Source: Simplicispira psychrophila DSM 11588 (lineage in GTDB: Bacteria > Pseudomonadota > Gammaproteobacteria > Burkholderiales > Burkholderiaceae_C). From it: DNA of 64,000 nucleotides. Each line of letters opens with the position of its first letter. Position 1 is the first letter of the stretch. Of the stretch, positions 18,489 to 27,828 are shown in pieces. A program made the translations under genes and the position numbers. The stretch spans positions 1-64,000 of the forward strand of contig NZ_JHYS01000007.1 of NCBI RefSeq assembly GCF_000688255.1, read 5' to 3'. Under the pieces are notes generated by a model. The model made no database searches. It worked only from the letters and a program-made list of their open reading frames with translations, and was not told the origin of the DNA.

Positions 18489-19373
18489 TTATTTCTCTTT
18501 GCCGAACAGGCCGGCGGGGCGGATCAGAAGAACGATGACCATGACAGCGAACACCACCGTGGACGAGGCTTCTGGATAAAACACTTTGGTAAACCCTTCC
18601 ACAATCCCCAGGCCCAGCCCGGTCAGGATGGAGCCCATGATGGAGCCCATGCCGCCAATCACCACCACGGCAAACACCACGATGATCAGGTTTTGTCCCA
18701 TCAAGGGCGACACCTGGTACACCGGCGCCGCCAGCACGCCGGCAAAGGCGGCCAGTGCGACACCGAAGGCGTAAGTCAGCGTGATCATTACCGGCACGTT
18801 GATGCCGAAAGCTTCAACCAGGCGGGGATTTTCGGTACCGGCGCGCAAGTAAGCGCCCAGCTTGGTTTTCTCAATCACGTACCAGGTCGCCAGACACACT
18901 ACCACCGACGCCACCACCACCCACATGCGGTAGTTGGGCAGCATCATGAAGCCCATGTTGGTCGCACCTTCGAGCAGCTCGGGCGTGTCGTAACCCAGCC
19001 CCGAGACGCCGTACATGGAGCGAAACAGCCCCTCGATCAGCATCGCCAGACCCAGCGTCAGCAGCAGACCATACAGATGATCTAGTTTGTAGATCCAGCG
19101 CAGCAGCAGGCGCTCGATCAGCACCCCGAACAAGCCCACCACCAGCGGCGCCAGAATCAGCATCCACCAGTAGCCGATGCCCAGGTAATTCATGGCCATC
19201 CAGGTCACTACCGCACCCATCATGAACAGCGCCCCATGGGCGAAGTTAATGACGTTGAGCAGGCCAAAAATGACCGCCAGCCCCAGGCTGAGGATGGCGT
19301 AAAACGAACCATTGACCAACCCGAGCAGGAGTTGGCTCAGCATGGCCGGTAGAGAGACACCAAAGATTTCCAT
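18489..19373 (-). CDS. livH: Branched-chain amino-acid type ABC permease LivH
   Basis: A 294-residue inner-membrane permease. LivH hallmarks are LLLGLVNGSFYAILSLGLAV near the N-terminus, GLLNVINFAHGALFMMGAVV, and VVIGGMGSIMGSILTGLGLG near the C-terminus. The ATG at 19373 (MEIFGVSLPAML) is chosen; a TTG four codons upstream is possible. It ends 12 nt before livM, with which it forms the membrane channel, and follows the binding-protein gene. Confidence 0.9.
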   Translation of the reverse strand: MEIFGVSLPAMLSQLLLGLVNGSFYAILSLGLAVIFGLLNVINFAHGALFMMGAVVTWMAMNYLGIGYWWMLILAPLVVGLFGVLIERLLLRWIYKLDHLYGLLLTLGLAMLIEGLFRSMYGVSGLGYDTPELLEGATNMGFMMLPNYRMWVVVASVVVCLATWYVIEKTKLGAYLRAGTENPRLVEAFGINVPVMITLTYAFGVALAAFAGVLAAPVYQVSPLMGQNLIIVVFAVVVIGGMGSIMGSILTGLGLGIVEGFTKVFYPEASSTVVFAVMVIVLLIRPAGLFGKEK

Positions 19374-19476
19374 GGGCGGCAGCAAAGAGTAAGGGGATCA
19401 GGTCATCAGACGGGAGGAAGGTTGATTTCCAGCCCAGCAGCGCCACTGCAGGCGCCCGCTGGTACTGAAATCTGAA

Positions 19477-20673
19477 TTACTTCCAGAGAGCGCACTTGCT
19501 CTCAGCTTTGGTGGTGAAGATCTGTTCGCCAGGAATTTTCTTGACTACCTTGTAGTAGTCCCAAGGCTTGGTCGATTCGGCCGGCTTCTTCACTTCCATC
19601 AGGTACATGTCGTGGACGTAGCGACCATCCGGACGCAGGACGCCCGTCGCGTAGAAGTCGTTCATCTTCATGCCGCGCCAAGCGGTCATGACCTTATCGG
19701 CATCAATGCTCTTAGCGGCTTCCACGGCCTTGAGGTAATTCATCGTGGCCGAATAGTCGGCGGCTTGAATGGACGTCGGCATCCGCTTGGTCTTGGCGAA
19801 GAATCGATTGGCAAACTTGCGCGAATCGTCGTTCAGATCCCAGTACCAGCTGGTAGTCAGCTGCAGGCCGGCAGTGTTCTTCAGGCCCAGGCTGTGGATG
19901 TCGGTGATGAACATCAGCAGACCGGCCATCTTCATGGTCTTGTCAATACCGAACTCCTTGGCCGCCTTGATGGAGTTGATGGTGTCGCCACCCGCATTCG
20001 CCAGGCCCAGAATTTGCGCCTTGGAATTTTGTGCCTGCAACAGGAACGAGGAGAAGTCCGAGGCATTGAGTGGATGGCGCACCGAACCCACCACCGTACC
20101 GCCCTTGGCCTTGACGGCAGCCGCCGTGTCGGCTTCCAGCGCGTGGCCGAAGGCGTAGTCGGCTGTCAGAAAGAACCAGCTCTTGCCGCCGTTTTCGACA
20201 ATCGCCGAGCCCGTGCCGCGTGCCAGGGCCACGGTGTCGTAGGCGTAGTGCACAGTGTAAGGTGAGCACTGTTCGTTGGTCAGTACCGACGAACCGGCGC
20301 CATTGTTGATATAAACGCGTTTTTTCTCAGCGGCAATCTTGGCCGATGCCAGAGCGGTACCCGAGTTGGTGCCGCCAAACAGCACCGTCAGGCCTTGGGT
20401 ATCAATCCACTCACGCGCCTTGGAGGCGGCGATATCGGCCTTGTTCTGGTGGTCGGCGGTCAGCAGTTCGACCGGCATGCCCATGACCTTGCCGCCGAAG
20501 TCGTCGATGGCCATCTGGATCGCCACGGCGCCGTTTTTGCCTTCGATGTCAGCGTACAGGCTCGACATGTCGGTGATGAAACCGATCTTGACCTTTTCTT
20601 GCGCCTGGGCCGCTGTGGCCATCAGGCCTGCTGCGCTGAGCATCAGGGCGAGTGCGGTAAGTTTGTTTTTCAT
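19477..20673 (-). CDS. Periplasmic binding protein of the Liv-type importer
   Basis: A 398-residue type I periplasmic binding protein (Peripla_BP_6). A signal peptide (MKNKLTALALMLSAAGLMAT, cut after AQA) precedes KVKIGFITDMSSLYADIEGK, the usual start of the mature family. The start at 20673 is chosen because it begins the signal peptide and GGAG lies upstream. It captures the substrate and delivers it to LivHM. The residues that read a branched-chain amino acid in LivJ/LivK are not recognisable by eye, so an aromatic or other carboxylate is equally possible. A gap of 75 nt separates it from livF, and one of 103 nt from livH. Confidence 0.85.
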   Translation of the reverse strand: MKNKLTALALMLSAAGLMATAAQAQEKVKIGFITDMSSLYADIEGKNGAVAIQMAIDDFGGKVMGMPVELLTADHQNKADIAASKAREWIDTQGLTVLFGGTNSGTALASAKIAAEKKRVYINNGAGSSVLTNEQCSPYTVHYAYDTVALARGTGSAIVENGGKSWFFLTADYAFGHALEADTAAAVKAKGGTVVGSVRHPLNASDFSSFLLQAQNSKAQILGLANAGGDTINSIKAAKEFGIDKTMKMAGLLMFITDIHSLGLKNTAGLQLTTSWYWDLNDDSRKFANRFFAKTKRMPTSIQAADYSATMNYLKAVEAAKSIDADKVMTAWRGMKMNDFYATGVLRPDGRYVHDMYLMEVKKPAESTKPWDYYKVVKKIPGEQIFTTKAESKCALWK

Positions 20674-20748
20674 GGAGTCTCCTTGGGGTGTTTTTAGTAG
20701 ACGAGGGAACAACGGGTACATAGGCCACTGCGATAGAGGTACAGCGCA

Positions 20749-21474
20749 TCAGACGCCGAGCAATTGATTCAACACGGGCATTTTTTCTTGCAACTCACTG
20801 GCACCAAAGCGCTCAACGATGCGGCCGTGCTCCATCACATAAAAGCGGTCGGCCAGCGGCGCAGCAAAGCGGAAGTTCTGCTCGACCATGACCACCGTGT
20901 AGCCGCGCTCGCGCAGCATGGTGATCATCCGGGCCAGTGCCTGCACGATGACCGGTGCCAAGCCTTCGGAAATTTCATCGAGTAGCAGCAACTGCGCGCC
21001 AGTGCGCAGGATGCGTGCTACTGCCAGCATTTGCTGCTCACCGCCGGACAGGCGCGTTCCTTGGCTGTGGCGGCGCTCGGCCAGATTGGGGAACATGGCA
21101 TAGATTTCTTCCACGCTCATGCCCTTTCTGCCGGTATTCAACACCGGCGGCAACAGCAGGTTTTCTTCACATGACAGGCTGGAGAAAATGCCGCGCTCTT
21201 CGGGGCAATAACCGACGCCCAGGTGCGCAATGCGGTGCGTGGCCATCGCAATGGTCTCTACCCCATTGATCTGCACGGAGCCACGGCGCGCGCCGGTCAG
21301 GCCCATGATGGCGCGCATGGTGGTGGTGCGCCCAGCGCCGTTGCGCCCGAGCAGCGTGACCACCTCCCCGGGCTGCACGACCATGTCAACGCCATGCAAA
21401 ACGTGCGATTCGCCATACCAGGCTTCGAGGTTGCGGATTTCAAGTGCGGGGGTGTTGGAGGATGCCGTGGCCAT
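20749..21474 (-). CDS. livF: Liv-type importer ATPase LivF with Arg in Walker A
   Basis: A 241-residue ATPase of the LivF family. The Q-loop region is YCPEERGIFSSLSCEENLLL, the signature LSGGEQQMLAVARIL and Walker B LLLLDEISEGLAP. The Walker A motif reads GRNGAGRTT: the phosphate-binding Lys is Arg (codon CGC), while LivG next door has the normal GAGKTT. Arg at this place is conservative and may occur in other LivF proteins of this order, but it should lower ATP hydrolysis at one of the two sites. The start at 21474 lies directly behind the livG stop. Confidence 0.9.
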   Translation of the reverse strand: MATASSNTPALEIRNLEAWYGESHVLHGVDMVVQPGEVVTLLGRNGAGRTTTMRAIMGLTGARRGSVQINGVETIAMATHRIAHLGVGYCPEERGIFSSLSCEENLLLPPVLNTGRKGMSVEEIYAMFPNLAERRHSQGTRLSGGEQQMLAVARILRTGAQLLLLDEISEGLAPVIVQALARMITMLRERGYTVVMVEQNFRFAAPLADRFYVMEHGRIVERFGASELQEKMPVLNQLLGV

Positions 21475-21475
21475 A

Positions 21476-22246
21476 TCAGTGGGCTCCCTGAAGTTGACCG
21501 TCTGTGGTACCCATATACGCTTCCATGACCTGGGGGTTGCTGGAGACTTCGGCGTACGGGCCTTCGGCCAGCACGGCGCCGCGCTGCAGCACGGTAATGC
21601 GATCGGCAATGGTGGACACCACCTTCATGTTGTGCTCGACCATCAAGATGGTGCGACCAACCGACACTTTCTTGATCAGCTGCGTGACCCGGTCCACGTC
21701 TTCATGGCCCATGCCCTGGGTGGGTTCGTCCAGCAGCATCAACTCAGGTTCCATGGCCAGGGTAGTGGCAATCTCCAACGCGCGCTTGCGGCCATACGGC
21801 AGGTTGACGGTGAGTTCGCCCGCCATGTCGGCCAAGCCCACCTCGGTCAGCAACTCCATGGCACGTGCGTCAAGCTGGTGCAAGCTGGCATCACTTTGCC
21901 AAAAATGAAACGCCGTGCCCAATTTGCGCTGCAGTCCGACGCGCACGTTTTCTATCAAGGTCAGGTGTGGAAACACCGCAGAGATCTGAAACGAGCGGAT
22001 CACGCCCCGGCGTGCAATGGCTGCTGGCGACTCACGGGTGATGTCGGTGCCATTGAAACGGATCGTGCCCGACGTCGGCTCGAGAAATTTGGTCAGCAGG
22101 TTAAAGCACGTCGTTTTGCCGGCGCCATTGGGACCAATCAGTGCATGGATGGAGCCACGGCGCACCGACAGCGTTACATCACTGACAGCGGTAAAACCCT
22201 TGAACTCTTTGGTCAGGTGGGTGGTTTCGAGTATGAAGTCGCTCAT
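21476..22246 (-). CDS. livG: Liv-type importer ATPase LivG
   Basis: A 256-residue ATPase with a normal Walker A (GPNGAGKTT), the LivG-type RSFQISAVFPHLTLIENVRV, and Walker B LMLLDEPTQGMGHED. It is the first gene of the importer cluster; the start at 22246 (MSDFILETTHLTKEF) gives the usual N-terminus, with a longer start 33 nt upstream possible. The signature region (NLPYGRKRALEIATTL) has YGRKR in place of LSGGQ, which is the normal form in LivG (YGxQR). Confidence 0.9.
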   Translation of the reverse strand: MSDFILETTHLTKEFKGFTAVSDVTLSVRRGSIHALIGPNGAGKTTCFNLLTKFLEPTSGTIRFNGTDITRESPAAIARRGVIRSFQISAVFPHLTLIENVRVGLQRKLGTAFHFWQSDASLHQLDARAMELLTEVGLADMAGELTVNLPYGRKRALEIATTLAMEPELMLLDEPTQGMGHEDVDRVTQLIKKVSVGRTILMVEHNMKVVSTIADRITVLQRGAVLAEGPYAEVSSNPQVMEAYMGTTDGQLQGAH

Positions 22247-22486
22247 TGCGCCTGGGCTGCTCCGTAGGAATGAAAACAAAGCGACTCCAAAGAGACGCCG
22301 CGCAGATATCTTGGCTGCTTTGTATGTTAAAGCGCATTTTGCCGATCAAAACCTGGGGCTTACGCCTATGTATAAATGCCTATTGCTCTCAAGTTTGACC
22401 CTTACCTCAACGCTGGCCTGCTCCAGCTTGCAAGTCACCGACACACCAAAGCACAGCCTCACCAAGCCGCCCTCTACACTGCAAGC

Positions 22487-24313
22487 ATGGCTTCTTCCCA
22501 CCCTTCTGCCGCACCGACCGCGCCGGCACGCTCGCTCAGTGGGCTCCTGCCTTTTTTGCATCCCTACCGCGGGCGCATTGCCGCAGCATTGCTGTTTTTA
22601 ATCCTGGCTGCCTTGGCGACACTGGCCTTTCCCTTGGCACTGCGCACCCTGATTGACGCTGGCATGGGCACGAGTGCCGAGCGCAACGCCCAGGCCCTGG
22701 CACTGCGCGGTCGTTTTTCAACGCTGTTTGGCGTGGCTGTGGCGCTGGGCATTTTTTCAGCAGCACGTTTTTACATGGTCAGTTGGCTCGGCGAGCGCAT
22801 CACCGCCGACCTGCGCAACGCCGTCTACACCCATGTACTGCGCCAAAGCCCCCAATTTTTCGAGACTACGCAAAGCGGCGAAGTGCTGTCGCGCCTGACC
22901 ACCGACACCACGCTGGTGCAAACCGTCGTCGGCTCATCGCTATCGATGGGGCTGCGCAACGCTGTCATTGGCCTGGGCGCCCTGGTGATGCTGGTGTGGA
23001 CCAACCCCTACACCATGGGCGTGGTGCTGCTGATGATGGTGGTGGTGGTGCTGCCTGGTATGTGGATTGGCCGGCGCGTGCGCCGCCTGTCGCGTACCAG
23101 CCAGGATTGCATTGCCGACTCCAGCGCCATCGCTGCTGAAATTTTGAATGCCGTCCCGGTGGTGCAAAGCTACACTGCCGAACCCCAGGAAGCAGCGCGT
23201 TTTGCCCGGGCCACCGAAAGCGCCTTTGCTGCCGCCGTGCGCCGCACCAGTGCACGCGCACTGTTAGTGGCGTTCATCATCATTGCCAATGCTGGCCTAC
23301 TGCTGTGGGGCTTGTACCGGGGCACCGAAGCCGTGCTGGCTGGCCAGATGAGCGCCGGCCACCTGGGGCAAACCGTCGTCTATGTGGCGCTGCTGGCGGG
23401 CGCCGTGGCGGTACTGGGCGAAGTCTATGGGGATCTGCTGCGCGCCGCCGGTGCCACCGAGCGCCTGATGGAGTTGCTGGCCAGCGAATCGCCCGTCTCC
23501 TCGCCCGCGCACCCGACCGCCCTGCCCGTCACCGGCCACGGTCTGGCGGTGGCGTTTGAGCAGGTCAATTTTCACTATCCCTCGCGCCCGGGCGTGGCGG
23601 CGCTGCAGGATTTCTCGCTCACCCTGTCGCCCGGCGAAACCGTGGCACTGGTCGGGGCCAGCGGCGCCGGCAAGACCACCGTTTTTCAGTTGCTGCAACG
23701 CTTCTATGACGTGGACAACGCAGACGGCGCAGGCAGCGCCCCGCAGGGCCGTATCTACCTCAATGGCATCGACCTCCGCGCACTAGCCCTGCAGACGCTC
23801 CGCAGCCACATCGGCACCGTGCCACAAGATGCCGTGATTTTTTCTGCCAGCGCGCTGGACAACATCCGCTATGGCAATCCGCAGGCCAGCGACGCAGAGG
23901 TCAAGGTCGCCGCACAAGCAGCCTTTGCACACGATTTTTTGCAGGCCTTGCCAGAAGGCTATGCCACCTTTCTGGGTGAACGCGGAGTGCGCTTGTCCGG
24001 CGGCCAACGCCAGCGCATCGCCATCGCGCGCGCCCTCCTGAAGAATCCAGCCCTGTTGTTACTGGACGAAGCCACCAGCGCCCTCGACGCCGAAAGCGAG
24101 CGCATGGTGCAGGCCGCGCTGGATTCGGCCCTGCAACGCAGCACCGGCCAGCGCACTACGCTGGTCATCGCACACCGTCTGGCAACAGTAAAAAACGCCG
24201 ACCGCATCGTCGTGCTGGAACATGGCCGCATCGTCGAGCAAGGGCGACATGAGGAATTGCTGGCATTGAACGGCGTGTATGCGCAGCTGGCTGCTCTGCA
24301 GTTCAGTGCCTGA
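22487..24313 (+). CDS. ABC exporter, fused membrane and ATPase domains (MsbA-like)
   Basis: A 608-residue half-transporter that works as a homodimer. Six membrane helices lie between about residues 20 and 310, with the ATPase domain from about 350. Walker A is GASGAGKTT, the Q loop GTVPQDAVIFSASALDNIRY, the signature LSGGQRQRIAIARAL, Walker B ALLLLDEATSALD and the H loop VIAHRLATV. The start at 22487 (MASSHPSAAPT) is chosen; an upstream in-frame start at 22376 would add a non-membrane leader. MsbA-like lipid flippases and multidrug exporters look alike here, and no neighbour settles it. Confidence 0.9.
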   Translation: MASSHPSAAPTAPARSLSGLLPFLHPYRGRIAAALLFLILAALATLAFPLALRTLIDAGMGTSAERNAQALALRGRFSTLFGVAVALGIFSAARFYMVSWLGERITADLRNAVYTHVLRQSPQFFETTQSGEVLSRLTTDTTLVQTVVGSSLSMGLRNAVIGLGALVMLVWTNPYTMGVVLLMMVVVVLPGMWIGRRVRRLSRTSQDCIADSSAIAAEILNAVPVVQSYTAEPQEAARFARATESAFAAAVRRTSARALLVAFIIIANAGLLLWGLYRGTEAVLAGQMSAGHLGQTVVYVALLAGAVAVLGEVYGDLLRAAGATERLMELLASESPVSSPAHPTALPVTGHGLAVAFEQVNFHYPSRPGVAALQDFSLTLSPGETVALVGASGAGKTTVFQLLQRFYDVDNADGAGSAPQGRIYLNGIDLRALALQTLRSHIGTVPQDAVIFSASALDNIRYGNPQASDAEVKVAAQAAFAHDFLQALPEGYATFLGERGVRLSGGQRQRIAIARALLKNPALLLLDEATSALDAESERMVQAALDSALQRSTGQRTTLVIAHRLATVKNADRIVVLEHGRIVEQGRHEELLALNGVYAQLAALQFSA

Positions 24314-24340
24314 GCAGCAAATCAGCTCGATCGACACTAT

Positions 24341-24398
24341 TAAAAAATGAGCTATAACCGCTTGCAGAAAGGTAATTCGAGACTGTTTTGCATCTGAA
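24341..24398 (+). repeat. Interspersed repeat, diverged copy
   Basis: AAAAAATGAGCTATAACCGC, TTGCAG and TTCGAGACTGTTTTGC follow the family order (AGCT, GC core, AGAC/AGGC, T run). It lies between the convergent ABC exporter and DUF2818 genes. Confidence 0.45.
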
Positions 24399-24496
24399 AA
24401 CCAATAAATACGTGCGGTATATGCTCACTTTTTTAATCACTGCTGCTGCCAATGCAGCAAGTGAAAAGTCTAGGTGCCTGCCCTGGGCGTCGCGCA

Positions 24497-24802
24497 TCAA
24501 TGGCGACGGCGTACCAAGTAGCGATAGATAAAGCCGGGAAATGCCAAGGTGATGAATAGCGTACCGGTGATCGCGTAGAACTCCCAGCCCTGGGGTGCGA
24601 TTTGCCCGGCACGCTTTTCGAGCAAAAGTCCCAAACCGCCCACCACAAAATACAGCACCACCATCTCGGCCAAGCGGACGATCAACGCTTTGCGCGGCCG
24701 CAGAACAGGCCCCACCGCTAAAACGCGGTGATTTAAAAATGGTGCATTGGCTGCTATGCAGGCGAGAAAAATGACCAGCCAGATGGCCCCAGTGGTAGAC
24801 AC
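24497..24802 (-). CDS. DUF2818 inner-membrane protein
   Basis: A 101-residue protein with three hydrophobic segments (about 5-25, 43-62 and 76-95) ending in YRYLVRRRH. It fits the DUF2818 family, which regularly follows nuoN in Burkholderiales, as here (19 nt after nuoN). The place at the end of the complex I operon suggests a membrane or assembly accessory of NADH dehydrogenase, but no function is established to my knowledge. Confidence 0.8.
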   Translation of the reverse strand: MSTTGAIWLVIFLACIAANAPFLNHRVLAVGPVLRPRKALIVRLAEMVVLYFVVGGLGLLLEKRAGQIAPQGWEFYAITGTLFITLAFPGFIYRYLVRRRH

Positions 24803-24821
24803 CAGTGAAGAACCCCGCGCT

Positions 24822-26315
24822 TCAGGAAGCCAGCGAGCGCACGATGGCGTCAGCGCACAAAGCCATCAGGCCACCGGGCAAAAGGCCCAGCCCCAACACC
24901 AGCGCGCCGTTGATGGTGAGCACCACGCGCACTTCCAGCGGGGCAGAGACCTTGATGGTCGTCGTCGGCGCATCAAAATACATGACCTTGACCACACGCA
25001 GGTAGTAGAAAGCGCCAATCAACGACATGACCACGGCAAACACGGCAAGTCCGATATAGGCCGCCTGGCCCGAGGCCATCAAGGCCTGCAGCACCGACAA
25101 TTTGGCGTAGAAACCCACCAGTGGCGGAATGCCAGCCATCGAAAAGAGGCATACGGCAAGTACACCGGCGTACAGCGGGCTGCGCTGATTCAAGCCGGCC
25201 ATGTCGGAGATTTCTTCACTCTCGAAACCTTCGCGGGCCAACAGCAAGATGACACCAAACGCCGCCAAAGTCGTCAGCACATAAGTGATGACATAGAACA
25301 TGGCCGAGCTGTAAGCGCCCGAGACCGTCGTCGGGTCCACGTTGCCGTTGATCACGCCCGACATCAGGCCCAGCAGCACAAAGGCCATCTGTGAAATCGT
25401 CGAATAGGCCAACATGCGCTTAAGGTTGGTCTGGGCAATCGCCGCGACATTACCCACCAACAGCGAACCAATCGCCAACACCGCCAGCATCTGCTGCCAG
25501 TCAATCGCCAATGGCAACAAACCATCCACCAGCAAGCGCATGGTCATAGCAAAACCGGCCAACTTGGGGGCGCCACCAATCAGCAGTGTCACCACCGTTG
25601 GCGCACCTTGATAGACGTCGGGAATCCACATGTGGAACGGCACGGCCCCGAGCTTGAACGCTAAGCCGGAAACGATGAACACCAGACCGAACACCAGCAC
25701 TTGGTGGCGAATTTGCCCTGAGTTGATCGCTTTGAATACTTCACCAATGTCTAGCGAACCGGTGGCGCCGTACATCATCGACAGGCCATAGAGCAGAAAA
25801 CCACTGGCCATGGCGCTGAGCACGAAATACTTCATGGCAGCCTCGGAGGCCGTTGCGTCATCGCGGCGCAGCGCCACCAGTGCATAGCTCGACAGTGCCA
25901 TCAACTCCAGCCCCAGATAAATCATGAGGAAGTTGTTGGCGCCGATCATGATGAACATGCCCAGCAGTGAGAACAAGGACAGGGTAAACAGTTCGCCACC
26001 ACGCAGCATGGCCCGATCGGCCGCATAAGGACGACCATAAACCAGTGTCACCATCAAGGCAATCGTGGAAAAGCACTTAAGCCAGTTGCCCATGCTGTCG
26101 CTGACCACCATGTTGCTGAAAGCATAGAAAGTATTGCCGCTGCTGGCATACATGCCTTGCAGCACTGCCACCACCGCCAGCGTAAGCATAGTCAGTACAT
26201 AGGTACCGGTGCGGCGTGAACTGGAGACGCCAAGGTCTACCAGCGCAATCACGCAGGCCATCACCAGAAGCAGAATCTCCGGGTAAATCGCAAGCCAACT
26301 GATGTTGTCAATCAT
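24822..26315 (-). CDS. nuoN: NADH-quinone oxidoreductase subunit N
   Basis: A 497-residue antiporter-like subunit of the membrane arm of complex I, with 14 membrane helices. [38 protein letters not shown] and [19 protein letters not shown] are the family's lysine- and histidine-bearing proton-channel motifs (Lys in FKLGAVPFH and in LKRMLAYS). It is the last nuo gene, 24 nt after nuoM. Confidence 0.97.
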   Translation of the reverse strand: MIDNISWLAIYPEILLLVMACVIALVDLGVSSSRRTGTYVLTMLTLAVVAVLQGMYASSGNTFYAFSNMVVSDSMGNWLKCFSTIALMVTLVYGRPYAADRAMLRGGELFTLSLFSLLGMFIMIGANNFLMIYLGLELMALSSYALVALRRDDATASEAAMKYFVLSAMASGFLLYGLSMMYGATGSLDIGEVFKAINSGQIRHQVLVFGLVFIVSGLAFKLGAVPFHMWIPDVYQGAPTVVTLLIGGAPKLAGFAMTMRLLVDGLLPLAIDWQQMLAVLAIGSLLVGNVAAIAQTNLKRMLAYSTISQMAFVLLGLMSGVINGNVDPTTVSGAYSSAMFYVITYVLTTLAAFGVILLLAREGFESEEISDMAGLNQRSPLYAGVLAVCLFSMAGIPPLVGFYAKLSVLQALMASGQAAYIGLAVFAVVMSLIGAFYYLRVVKVMYFDAPTTTIKVSAPLEVRVVLTINGALVLGLGLLPGGLMALCADAIVRSLAS

Positions 26316-26339
26316 CTCGGGTCTCTCAGTTCAGTCTGG

Positions 26340-27815
26340 TCAATTCAGCTTGGAAAGTGCCACGTGCTTCAAAAGCTCGGCCACGGAGGTATCCATCACG
26401 TCAGTGAAGGGTCGCGGGAAAACGCCCATGTACAAAATCGCGACAGTCAACACGGCCAACACGAGGAATTCGCGTGCACCAATGTCTTGCAATGCCCTGA
26501 CCTTGTCGTTGCCCGGCGCACCCAGGTAAACGCGCTTGTAGAACCACAGGCTGTAAGCCGCGCCCCAAATCACCGCTGTCGCAGCACCGATGCCCAGCCA
26601 GAAATTGGCCTTTACGGTCGCCAAAATCACCATCCACTCGCCGACGAAACCAGCCGTGCCTGGCAAGGCCAGATTAGCCATGGTGAACAACAGCACAAAA
26701 GCAGCAAATTTTGGCATCACGTTCACGACACCACCGTAGTCGGCGATTTCACGCGAATGCATACGGTCATACAGCACGCCAATCGACAAGAACATGGCGG
26801 CAGACACAAAGCCGTGCGCAATCATCTGCACCAGACCGCCGGACATACCCAAATCATTGAAGATGAAAAAACCCAGCGTGACAAAACCCATGTGCGCTAC
26901 AGAAGAGTAAGCGACGAGTTTTTTCATATCCTTCTGCACCATCGCCACCAAGCCTACATAGATCACGGCAATCAGCGACAGCGCAATCATCAACCAGGCC
27001 CATTCGTGCGCAGCATCAGGAGCAATCGGTAGCGAAAAACGCAGGAAACCATAAGCACCAAGTTTCAGCATGATGGCCGCCAGCACCGCCGAGCCACCGG
27101 TAGGCGCCTCCACGTGCACGTCAGGCAACCAAGTGTGCACTGGCCACATGGGCACCTTGACAGCAAACGCCGCAAAGAAGGCAAAGAACAGGAAGGTCTG
27201 TGTGCGCCCATCCAGCGGCAGCTGGTGCCAAGCAGCAATATCAAAGCTGCCGCCCGATTTGTGGTACAGGAAAATCAGCGCGATCAGCATCAGCAGCGAG
27301 CCAAACAAGGTGTACAGAAAAAATTTGAACGCTGCGTAAATTTTTCTTGGTCCACCCCAGATACCGATGATGAGGTACATCGGAATCAATGTGGCTTCAA
27401 AGAAAACATAAAACAACATGCCATCCAGGGCACTGAAGACACCGATCATGAGTCCCGAGAGAATCAGGAAAGCGCTCATGTACTGGTTCACGCGCTCAGT
27501 AATGGCTTCCCAGGAAGCAATGACCACAATTACCGTAATGAAGGCCGTCAGCGGCACGAACCACAGCGATATTCCATCCACTCCCAAGTGGTAATAGATA
27601 TTCAAACCTTTGATCCACGGAGATTTCTCGACAAACTGCATCGCTGCAGTGCCCAGCTTGAAACCGTTGTACAGCGGCAGTGTGACGATAAAGCTGATCA
27701 GCGCACCGATCAATGCCAGCCACCGAACCATGCGTGCATGGTTGGCGCGGCCAAATAACAGCAGCAATGCGCCAAAGGCGATAGGCACCCAAATGGCAAG
27801 ACTCAACAAACCCAT
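26340..27815 (-). CDS. nuoM: NADH-quinone oxidoreductase subunit M
   Basis: A 491-residue antiporter-like proton-pumping subunit. The quinone-arm motifs FFEATLIPMYLIIGIWGGPR, AVKVPMWPVHTWLPDVHVEA and QKDMKKLVAYSSVAHMGFV contain the conserved Glu and Lys of the channel. It lies between nuoL (13 nt) and nuoN, in the standard order. Confidence 0.97.
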   Translation of the reverse strand: MGLLSLAIWVPIAFGALLLLFGRANHARMVRWLALIGALISFIVTLPLYNGFKLGTAAMQFVEKSPWIKGLNIYYHLGVDGISLWFVPLTAFITVIVVIASWEAITERVNQYMSAFLILSGLMIGVFSALDGMLFYVFFEATLIPMYLIIGIWGGPRKIYAAFKFFLYTLFGSLLMLIALIFLYHKSGGSFDIAAWHQLPLDGRTQTFLFFAFFAAFAVKVPMWPVHTWLPDVHVEAPTGGSAVLAAIMLKLGAYGFLRFSLPIAPDAAHEWAWLMIALSLIAVIYVGLVAMVQKDMKKLVAYSSVAHMGFVTLGFFIFNDLGMSGGLVQMIAHGFVSAAMFLSIGVLYDRMHSREIADYGGVVNVMPKFAAFVLLFTMANLALPGTAGFVGEWMVILATVKANFWLGIGAATAVIWGAAYSLWFYKRVYLGAPGNDKVRALQDIGAREFLVLAVLTVAILYMGVFPRPFTDVMDTSVAELLKHVALSKLN

Positions 27816-27828
27816 TTTTGTTCTTCTC

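Noticed and set aside
17742-19085. Open frame of 447 codons opposite livM and livH
   Set aside because: It spans the border of two real genes on the other strand and has a His/Gln-rich composition without any domain.
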